From assembly GCA_035255045.1 (NCBI GenBank), contig DATFAA010000136.1, positions 1-38,852 of the forward strand: DNA of 38,852 bases, in the 5' to 3' direction. Below, piece after piece: positions 32,629 through 38,852 of this stretch; position 1 is the first letter of the stretch, and each line of letters starts with the position of its first letter. This DNA comes from JAGTRP01 sp035255045 (lineage in GTDB: Bacteria; Pseudomonadota; Gammaproteobacteria; Burkholderiales; Rhodocyclaceae). Below the pieces are notes generated by a model. The model ran no database searches. It was not told where the DNA came from and was given only the letters and a program-made list of their open reading frames with translations. A program made the position numbers and the translations under genes.

Positions 32629-35268
32629 TTATACCGCCCGCGCCGCCCACCGTTTTTCCAGGGCGATGACTGTCGACGACAGGGTGGCGACGACCAGGAC
32701 GTCGAGCCATTCATCGAAGCCGAGGGGAGCCGAGCGGAAGACGGCGTTGAAGGGCGCGGCGTAGGTGAACAGCGCCTGGAGCGCCAGCATGAGGCCCGCA
32801 CCGCCCCAGATCCAGGGATTGGAGAAGACCCCGACCCGCCAGAAGGCCCGGGTCAGGGAGCGGCAGTTGAAGAGGTAGAAGGTCTCCACCAGGACGAAGA
32901 CGTTCACCGCCACGGTGCGGGCTTCGGCCAGGCTGTGGCCCTCGTCCAGCTCGATGACGAAGAGCCCGAAGGCGCCGGCCAGGAGCACCACCGAGACCAG
33001 GACGATGCGCCGCACCAGGGCCCGGTCGAGGACCGGGGTGTCAGGCCGCCGGGGCGGGCGCCCCATGATCCCCGCCTCGATGGGCTCGAAGGCCAGCATG
33101 AGGCCGAGGAGCACGGCGGTGGTCATGTTGATCCAGAGGATCTGCAGGGGGGTGATGGGCAGGGTGGTGCCGGCGACGATGGCGGCGACGATGACCAGGC
33201 CCTCGCCGAAATTGGTGGGCAGGGTCCAGGTGATGAATTTCACCAGGTTGTCCCAGACCCCCCTGCCCTCCTCCACCGCCGCCTCGATGCTGGCGAAATT
33301 GTCGTCGGTGAGGACCATGGCGGCGGCTTCCTTGGCCACTTCGGTGCCCCCCTGCCCCATGGCGATGCCGATGTCCGCCTGCTTGAGGGCTGGGGCGTCG
33401 TTCACCCCGTCGCCGGTCATGGCCACCACCTCGCCCCGGGCCTGCAGGGCCCGCACCAGGCGCAGCTTCTGCTCGGGCTCCACCCGGGCGAAGACGTCGG
33501 TGTCGGCGGCCGCCGCCTGCAGGGCGTCGTCGTCGAGGGTGGCCAGCTGGCGGCCGGTCAGGGCGCGTTCCGCCGGCAGCCCGATCTGGCGGGCGATGGC
33601 CTGGGCGGTGAGGGCGTGGTCGCCGGTGATCATCTTGACCCGGATGCCCGCCTGCCGGCAGGCCCGGACGGCGGCGACGGCTTGATGGCGGGGCGGGTCC
33701 ATCATCCCGACCAGGCCCAGGAAGGTGAGCCGGTCCACCGCTTCGGCGCCGAGTTCGCCCTGGCCTTCCAGGTGGCGGCGCACCAGGGCCAAGACCCGCA
33801 TGCCCTGCTGGGCGAGGCCGTGGGCCGCCGCCTCGATGGCTTCCCGGTCCACCGGCTCCGGTTGCCCGGCCGCCGACAGCATGGCGGTGCAGCGAGGCAG
33901 CAGGCGCTCGACGGCGCCCTTGGCGTAGAGCATGCGGTCGCCCTCGATGTCCTGGAGGGTGGCCATGAACTGGCGGCCGGAATCGAAGGGCAGCTCGTCC
34001 AGGCGCGGGAAGACCCGGCGCAGGGTGTTCTCGTCCAGGCCGCCCTTTCGTGCCGCCACCAGGAGCGCCGCCTCGGTGGGGTCGCCGGTGATTTCCCACT
34101 TCCGGCCGACCTGGGCGAGTCCGGCGTCGTTGCACAGGACGCCGGCCAGGAGGCATTCCCGCAGGGCGTCGGAGCCACCCTCGATGGCGCCGTCCGGGTC
34201 GTAGCCCTGGCCGCTCACCCCATGGCTCGCCCCGCCGCACCAGTAGGAGCGCACGGTCATGGCGTTCTCGGTCAGGGTGCCGGTCTTGTCGGAGCAGATG
34301 ACCGTGGTGCTGCCCAGGGTCTCCACCGCCGGCAGGCGGCGGATGATGGCCCGGCGCCGGGCCATGCGGGAGACGCCGATGGCCAGGGTGATGGTGACGG
34401 CGGCCGGCAGGCCCTCGGGGATGGCGCCGACGGCGAGGGCGACGGCGGCCATGAACATCTCGTAGGCCGACTCGCCGCGGGCGATGCCGACGCCGAAGGT
34501 GAGGAGCGCCAGACCGCCGATGACCCACAGCAGCCAGTTGGAGAAGGCCGCCATCTTGCGGGTCAGGGGCGTCGCCAGCTCGGGGGCGGCGGCGATCAGC
34601 CCGGCGATGCGCCCGGTCTCGGTGGCGTCGCCGTGGGCCACCACCAGCCCGGCCCCCTGGCCGGCGACGATGGTGGTGCCGGCGTAGGCCATGTCGCTGC
34701 GGTCGGCGAGGAGGGTGTCCGCCGCCACCGCGATGGTTTGCTTGCCTACCGGCAGGGATTCGCCGGTGAGGGCCGATTCGTTGGCCTGCATCTCCTTGCT
34801 GCGGAACAGACGCAGGTCCGCCGGCACCCGGTCGCCGGCGGCCAGGATGACGACGTCGCCGGGCACCAGCTCGACCGCGTCCACCCGCCGGGGCCGGCCG
34901 TCCCGGCGCACCACCACGGGCGTCGCCACGCTCCTGGCCAGGGCCGCCAGGGCGCCCTCGGCCTTGGATTCCTGCCAGTAGCCGATGACCGCATTGACCA
35001 GCACGACCCCGAAGATGACGCTGCTGTCGGCCCATTCCCCGAGGGCGGCGGTGATGCTGCCGGAAGCCACCAGGACCAGCACCAGGGGCTGGGTGAGCTG
35101 GTCCAGGAAGCGCCGCCAGGCGGGCTTTCCCGGGCTCGCGGTCAGCTGGTTGGGGCCATGGCGCCGGCGGCGGTCTTCGATCTCCGCCTCCTGGAGGCCG
35201 CTGTGGCGCCGGGTCTCCAGGCGGGTTTCGATTTCTTCGATGGGAAGGGCGTGCCAGTCGGAGGCCAT
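32629..35268 (-). CDS. P2-type cation-transporting ATPase
   Basis: The 879-residue pump has the N-terminal cation-ATPase domain (WHALPIEEIETRL), actuator motif ALTGESLPVG, the membrane motif GAIPEGLPAAVTI (PEGLP, as in Ca2+-type P2 pumps), phosphorylation site Asp327 (CSDKTGTLTEN), nucleotide-domain motifs YAKGAVERLL and MITGDHALTAQ, the hinge MTGDGVNDAPALKQADI, and a C-terminal cation-ATPase helix bundle. TM6 reads WINMTTAVLLGLMLAFEP, unlike the NxxTDxxP of SERCA, so calcium is not certain; a Na+, K+ or Mg2+ role is possible. The ATG at 35268 overlaps the stop of the small membrane protein (ATGA). Confidence 0.9.
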   Translation of the reverse strand: MASDWHALPIEEIETRLETRRHSGLQEAEIEDRRRRHGPNQLTASPGKPAWRRFLDQLTQPLVLVLVASGSITAALGEWADSSVIFGVVLVNAVIGYWQESKAEGALAALARSVATPVVVRRDGRPRRVDAVELVPGDVVILAAGDRVPADLRLFRSKEMQANESALTGESLPVGKQTIAVAADTLLADRSDMAYAGTTIVAGQGAGLVVAHGDATETGRIAGLIAAAPELATPLTRKMAAFSNWLLWVIGGLALLTFGVGIARGESAYEMFMAAVALAVGAIPEGLPAAVTITLAIGVSRMARRRAIIRRLPAVETLGSTTVICSDKTGTLTENAMTVRSYWCGGASHGVSGQGYDPDGAIEGGSDALRECLLAGVLCNDAGLAQVGRKWEITGDPTEAALLVAARKGGLDENTLRRVFPRLDELPFDSGRQFMATLQDIEGDRMLYAKGAVERLLPRCTAMLSAAGQPEPVDREAIEAAAHGLAQQGMRVLALVRRHLEGQGELGAEAVDRLTFLGLVGMMDPPRHQAVAAVRACRQAGIRVKMITGDHALTAQAIARQIGLPAERALTGRQLATLDDDALQAAAADTDVFARVEPEQKLRLVRALQARGEVVAMTGDGVNDAPALKQADIGIAMGQGGTEVAKEAAAMVLTDDNFASIEAAVEEGRGVWDNLVKFITWTLPTNFGEGLVIVAAIVAGTTLPITPLQILWINMTTAVLLGLMLAFEPIEAGIMGRPPRRPDTPVLDRALVRRIVLVSVVLLAGAFGLFVIELDEGHSLAEARTVAVNVFVLVETFYLFNCRSLTRAFWRVGVFSNPWIWGGAGLMLALQALFTYAAPFNAVFRSAPLGFDEWLDVLVVATLSSTVIALEKRWAARAV

Positions 35269-35618
35269 CACCACCACCGGTGCTGGAAGTGCTGGGGATG
35301 GCGGGCCAGGAGGAAGGCCGCCAGCAGGCTGGCGCCCACCGCCAGGGTATTGCCCACCGTCGCCCCGGCCTGGGTCTGTTCCCAGACGCTCCAGGCGCCG
35401 GCGAAGGCCAGGCCCAGGAGCCCGAAGACCCGGGCCCAGTGGAGCCGGCGCAGCAGCCCGACGGCCTCGCCGGCCAGGGCGACGCCGATCCAGTAGTCGT
35501 CGGGGGATTGGGCGCGGATGGCGTAGGTGATGTAGGTCCAGGCACCGAACAGGCAGGCGCCGGCCAGGAGGCGGATGGTCCAGGCCAGCAGGGCAGGGGT
35601 CGCGGCGGCTGCGGTCAT
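35268..35618 (-). CDS. Small membrane protein of unknown function
   Basis: The 116-residue protein has three to four hydrophobic segments (LLAWTIRLLAGACLFGAWTY, a middle pair from WIGVALAGEAVGLL to VFGLLGLAFAGAW, and TLAVGASLLAAFLLAR) and a His/Trp-rich end (HPQHFQHRWW). I do not recognise a family. It overlaps both neighbours by four bases (ATGA), lying between the VanZ gene and the cation ATPase, so it is translated together with them and may assist the pump; that is inference. The His-rich tail could bind metal but this is speculative. Confidence 0.75.
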   Translation of the reverse strand: MTAAAATPALLAWTIRLLAGACLFGAWTYITYAIRAQSPDDYWIGVALAGEAVGLLRRLHWARVFGLLGLAFAGAWSVWEQTQAGATVGNTLAVGASLLAAFLLARHPQHFQHRWW

Positions 35619-36670
35619 GGCTTGCGGCCGGCCAGCAGGAAGAAGGGCAAGGTCAGGAAGGGCCAGAGGATGGAGACCAGGCGGGTGAGGCCGTTGAAAT
35701 TGAGGAAGTGCCCCTGGCGCCAGGCGGCCAGGGCGGCGGCCGAATAGGGATTGGGGGGCGCCAGGTTCACCAGGACGGTGCCGGCCATGAGGGACAGGGC
35801 GGCCACCACCAGGCGGGCGTTGAAGGGCAGGAAGAGGGCGACGGCCAGGGCCAGGAAGCCCATCAGCAGGCCCATCTGGGCTCCCGGGGTGAGCCAGGCG
35901 AAGGCCCCGGCCGGGCTCACCAGGACCGCCGCTGCCACGGTGCGGACCAGGAGGCCGAGGACGAGGAAGACCGGCACCACGGCAACGGACAGCCAGGTGC
36001 TGGCGATCAGCATGCGGACCAGGAGCCCGACCGCGATGGCGTTGAAGGCGGTGATGCTGGCCTCGATGACCATGAAGCTTTCGGCGGCGAAGGGCACGGC
36101 GGGGGGCAGTTCGATGATCTGGCGCAGGTCGCCGGCCCCGAACAGGAGGATTTCCGGCGACAGGGGCACCAGGAGCCAGAGGCCGAGCAGGGTGAGGCCC
36201 AGTTCGGCATGGGGCAGCGGCGCCACCACCCGGTGCTGCCAGGCGGCCAGGCGGGGAAAGAAGCGGGGCCCGGCGTGGTAGGCGAGGATGGCGCCGATGA
36301 GGGCGCCGAAGACGTTGAAGCCGAGGTCAAGGTTGGAGGGCACCCGGCTGGGCAGCCAGGTCTGCAGGCTTTCCAGGCAGAAGCTGACCCCGCCCGAGAA
36401 GGCGACCCCCAGCGCCGCCGGCGAGAAGCGGCCGGGCAGCCCGGTGAGGGCAAGGGTGAACAGGAAGCCCAAGGGCAAATACACCAGGACGTTGGCGACG
36501 ATGTCGAACACCGTCCAGTAGCGGGGCCAGCCCCCCTCCAGGAAGGCGAAGGGGGAAACGCCGGTGTCGCGCCATCCCGAGAAGGGATGCAGGCTGCCGT
36601 AGATGACGATGCCGCACCAGGCGAGGGCCAGGTAACGGGCGAGGAGGACGGGGCCGCGGGTTCTGCTCAT
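35615..36670 (-). CDS. VanZ-family membrane protein
   Basis: The 351-residue protein starts with a VanZ-like domain: YLALAWCGIVIYGSLHPFSG, the conserved FDIVANVLVYLPLGFLF, FCLESLQTWLPSRVPSNLDL and FNVFGALIGAIL, which are the typical motifs (residues about 15-130). The second half holds five or six more helices that look like an extra membrane domain, so the protein is about twice the length of a bare VanZ domain. VanZ proteins can lower teicoplanin binding in enterococci, but in proteobacteria the role is unknown. It starts 9 bp downstream of the potD-like gene and overlaps the small membrane protein gene. Confidence 0.88.
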   Translation of the reverse strand: MSRTRGPVLLARYLALAWCGIVIYGSLHPFSGWRDTGVSPFAFLEGGWPRYWTVFDIVANVLVYLPLGFLFTLALTGLPGRFSPAALGVAFSGGVSFCLESLQTWLPSRVPSNLDLGFNVFGALIGAILAYHAGPRFFPRLAAWQHRVVAPLPHAELGLTLLGLWLLVPLSPEILLFGAGDLRQIIELPPAVPFAAESFMVIEASITAFNAIAVGLLVRMLIASTWLSVAVVPVFLVLGLLVRTVAAAVLVSPAGAFAWLTPGAQMGLLMGFLALAVALFLPFNARLVVAALSLMAGTVLVNLAPPNPYSAAALAAWRQGHFLNFNGLTRLVSILWPFLTLPFFLLAGRKP

Positions 36671-36679
36671 CCGACGATT

Positions 36680-37738
36680 TTATTTGACCTTGATCTCCGT
36701 CCATAGCCTGGACAGCAGCCGACGCTCCTTGGGCTCCAGGTCCCGCAGCATTTCCAGGCGCTCGAGGTCGGCGGGTGTCGGGAAAATGGCCGCCTCGCCG
36801 GCCACCTGGGGCCGGATGTGGGGAATGGCGGCGGCGTTGGGGTTGCCGGCGCCGATCAGGTTGGAGACGTCGGCGGCGTTTTCGCCCATGAGCATGAAAT
36901 CGATGAAGCGGTGGGCCAGGTCGGGCCGGCGGGAGGACTTGTGGATGACGAAATTGTCCACGGCCAGCACGGCGCCCTCCCTGGGGATGGCAAAGCCGAT
37001 GTCGAAGGGCCGCCCGGCCGTGCGGGCGTCCTCCCGGGCCCGGAACATGTCGTTGGAGTAGCCGTGGGCGACCCAGATGGTGCCGATGGCCAGGTCCTTG
37101 ATGTAGGTGCTGTTGGAGAAGGTGGCCCAGTAGGGCTTGGCCCGCAGGATGAGGTCCCGGGCCGCCTTCCAGTTCTTCGGGTCGGTGTCCTGGACGGAGT
37201 GGCCGAGGTAGCGCAGGGCGGCAGCCATCAGTTCCCGGGCGCTGTTCAGCACCGTCACCCTGCCCTTCAGCTTCTCCAGGTAGCGGGGCTCGAAGATGAG
37301 GGCCCAGGTGTCGGCGGGCAGGCCCAGCTCCCGGAGGCGGGTGGCGTTGTAGCCGACCAGGGTCACCGTGTAGGCGTAGGGGACCGAGTAGCGGTTGCCC
37401 GGGTCGTACCAGCTGTCCAGGTAGGCGGGATTGAGATTGGCGAAATGGGGCAGGCGGGCCCGGTCGATGGGCAGCAATTCGCCCTTGCGGATCAGGGTCT
37501 GGACGGCGTTGCCGGTGGGCACCAGCAGGTCGTAGCCGGTGGCGCCGGCTTCCAGCTTGGCCAGCATCTCCTCGTTGTCCGAGTAGTAGTCCTGCTTCAG
37601 GCGGCAGCCGCACCAGGCCTCGAAGCGGGCGGCGGTGGCGGCGGAGATGTAGTTGTTCCAGTTGTAGAGGTAGAGCACGTCGTCGGCCCGGGCGGCCAGG
37701 GCCGCCACCAGCAGGAGGCAGGTTGCGATGGCCTTCAT
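36680..37738 (-). CDS. potD: Polyamine ABC transporter substrate-binding protein (PotD/PotF type)
   Basis: The 352-residue periplasmic protein has a signal peptide (MKAIATCLLLVAALAARA) and the PotD/PotF fold: LYLYNWNNYISAATAARFEA, YDLLVPTGNAVQTLIRKGEL, SVPYAYTVTLVGYNATRL and the late GAVLAVDNFVIHKSS. Trp/Tyr/Asp residues for polyamine binding are plausible (YNWNNYI, the Asp in AVDNFV), so putrescine or spermidine is the likely ligand. It follows two permease genes with four-base overlaps, in the order potB-potC-potD as in E. coli potABCD. The ATPase gene should lie beyond the window edge. Confidence 0.88.
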   Translation of the reverse strand: MKAIATCLLLVAALAARADDVLYLYNWNNYISAATAARFEAWCGCRLKQDYYSDNEEMLAKLEAGATGYDLLVPTGNAVQTLIRKGELLPIDRARLPHFANLNPAYLDSWYDPGNRYSVPYAYTVTLVGYNATRLRELGLPADTWALIFEPRYLEKLKGRVTVLNSARELMAAALRYLGHSVQDTDPKNWKAARDLILRAKPYWATFSNSTYIKDLAIGTIWVAHGYSNDMFRAREDARTAGRPFDIGFAIPREGAVLAVDNFVIHKSSRRPDLAHRFIDFMLMGENAADVSNLIGAGNPNAAAIPHIRPQVAGEAAIFPTPADLERLEMLRDLEPKERRLLSRLWTEIKVK

Positions 37739-38511
37739 CGGGCGCCCTTCAGGGTCTCGGGTGCGAAGCGGGCGGCCAGGGCGATGAGGGTGAGGGTGAG
37801 GGCCATGAGCAGGGTGGACACCGCATTGACCTCCGGCGTCACCGCCACCTTGATCATGGAATAGATCTGCAGCGGCAGGGTCGTCACCCCCACCCCGGCG
37901 ACGAAGAAGGTGATGACGAAATCGTCGATGGAGAGGGTGAAGCTCATCAGGAAGCCGGCGACGATGCCGGGCAGGATGAGGGGAAAGGTGACCCGGGTGA
38001 AGGTGCGCCAGGGGCTGGCGCCGAGGTCCCGGGCGGCTTCGAAGATGCTGTCGTCCATGCCCGCCAGGCGGGCCCGGACGATGATGGCGACGAAGCCGAT
38101 GGAAAAGGTGATGTGGGCGGCCAGGATGGAGAAGAGCCCGAGGGTGAGGTCGAGGACCTGGCGGAAGAAGAGGAGCAGGGACACCCCCAGCAGGATTTCC
38201 GGCATGGCCACCGGGGTCAGCACCAGGAAGGGCAGGAAGCGCGGCCGCCAGCGCTGCATGGCGATGCCCGCCATGGTGCCGAGGACGGTGGCGATGGTGC
38301 TGGAGACGGTGGCGATGAAGAGGGAATTGGCGGCCGCCTGGAGCATGGTCTCGTCGGTCAGGAGCTTCCCGTACCAGGCGGTGGTGAAGCCGACCCAGGA
38401 GGCGTTGAGTTCCGAGTCGTTGAAGGAGAAGAGCACCACCACGGCCAGGGGCAGGTAGAGGAAGGCATAGGTGGCGAGGGCCGCCGCCCACAGCCCGATG
38501 CCGGGCCTCAT
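37735..38511 (-). CDS. potC: Polyamine ABC transporter permease (PotC type)
   Basis: The 258-residue inner-membrane protein has six helices and the binding-protein-dependent permease signature EAARDLGASPWRTFTRVTFP (EAA loop, contacts the ATPase), followed by LSIDDFVITFFVAGVG, which is highly typical of PotC/PotI. N-terminal YLPLAVVVLFSFNDSELNAS is also typical. The start overlaps the PotB gene by four bases, and its stop overlaps potD. Confidence 0.92.
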   Translation of the reverse strand: MRPGIGLWAAALATYAFLYLPLAVVVLFSFNDSELNASWVGFTTAWYGKLLTDETMLQAAANSLFIATVSSTIATVLGTMAGIAMQRWRPRFLPFLVLTPVAMPEILLGVSLLLFFRQVLDLTLGLFSILAAHITFSIGFVAIIVRARLAGMDDSIFEAARDLGASPWRTFTRVTFPLILPGIVAGFLMSFTLSIDDFVITFFVAGVGVTTLPLQIYSMIKVAVTPEVNAVSTLLMALTLTLIALAARFAPETLKGAR

Positions 38512-38852
38512 GGGGCGCGGCTCCGGGTCAGGGCGGCGGACAGGGCGGCGACTCCCAGCACCGCCACCGTCAGCAGGATGGACAGGGTGGCGCCCAGGGG
38601 CCAGTCCCGGTTGTCCAGGAACTGCTCCTTGATGAGGTTGCCGATGAGGACGTCGCCGGTGCCCCCCAGCAGTTCCGGGATGGCGAACATGCCGAGCACC
38701 GGGATGAAGACCAGGGCGGCCCCCGACAGGATGCCGGGCAGGGACAGGGGCAGGGTCACCCGCCGGAAGCGGGTCCAGGTCCCGGCCCCCAGGTCCTGGG
38801 CGGCCTCGAGGAGCGCCGGGTCGTGCTTCTCCAGGTTGGTGTAAAGGGGCAG
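38508..38852 (-). CDS. potB: Polyamine ABC transporter permease (PotB type), partial
   Basis: Only the C-terminal 114 residues are inside the window; the frame is open to the edge at 38852. The visible part includes the EAA loop (LEAAQDLGAGTWTRFRRVTL), FIPVLGMFAIPELLGGTGDV and NLIKEQFLDNRDWPLGATLS, which are characteristic of PotB/PotH. A GTG within the frame at 38759 is internal and not a start. The gene overlaps potC by four bases and would normally be preceded by the ATPase gene potA. Confidence 0.92.
   Translation of the reverse strand: MPLYTNLEKHDPALLEAAQDLGAGTWTRFRRVTLPLSLPGILSGAALVFIPVLGMFAIPELLGGTGDVLIGNLIKEQFLDNRDWPLGATLSILLTVAVLGVAALSAALTRSRAP

Overview
The window is a GC-rich stretch of a betaproteobacterial chromosome, probably Rhodocyclales-like. 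The basis is the replication-origin order gyrB-dnaN-dnaA-(oriC)-rpmH-rnpA-yidD-yidC-mnmE, the betaproteobacterial porin-glnK-amt-gshA-gshB order, the Acidithiobacillus/betaproteobacterial type of glutamate-cysteine ligase, and strong third-position GC preference. No tRNA, rRNA, CRISPR array or insertion sequence was seen.

Layout. 1-2149 (+): end of a TorF-type porin, PII protein GlnK and ammonium channel Amt, closed by a clear terminator. 2342-5887 (+): glutathione synthesis (gshA, gshB), the flavin transferase apbE and a small membrane protein, tightly overlapped. 5964-14708 (+): a complete alternative chemosensory operon of six genes: CheR with TPRs, a double CheW, a HAMP-less MCP, CheA fused to a receiver, CheB, and a receiver-PAS-histidine kinase in place of a normal output regulator. 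14910-15729 (+): a secreted four-cysteine protein and a small coiled-coil ORF. About 15717-16690: an AT-richer island with a four-helix membrane protein and a broken GyrI-like gene. 16701-21926 (-): gyrB, dnaN, dnaA. 21937-22404: the probable oriC with DnaA boxes. 22473-27017 (+): rpmH, rnpA, yidD, yidC, mnmE and a TauE/SafE permease. 27087-27920 (+): a CsgG-like lipoprotein. 27921-38852 (-): dsbD, cutA, a NodIJ-like ABC exporter, an alpha/beta hydrolase, a thioredoxin-fold ferredoxin, a P2-type cation ATPase, a small membrane protein, a VanZ protein and a potBCD-type polyamine transporter cut by the window edge.

How the parts work together. Most genes sit in overlapping co-directional runs (ATGA or GTGA junctions), so they probably form a few long operons: nitrogen sensing and uptake, glutathione synthesis, one signalling module, the replication and membrane-insertion core, and a run of envelope, redox and transport genes.

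The best candidate for unusual biology is the chemosensory operon, whose apparent output is a second histidine kinase carrying a receiver domain. Two caveats matter. Codon usage changes sharply inside the first 250 bp of gshA, so the left 2.5 kb may come from another genome (assembly chimera or recombination). All functions here are read from sequence motifs by eye, without database searches.
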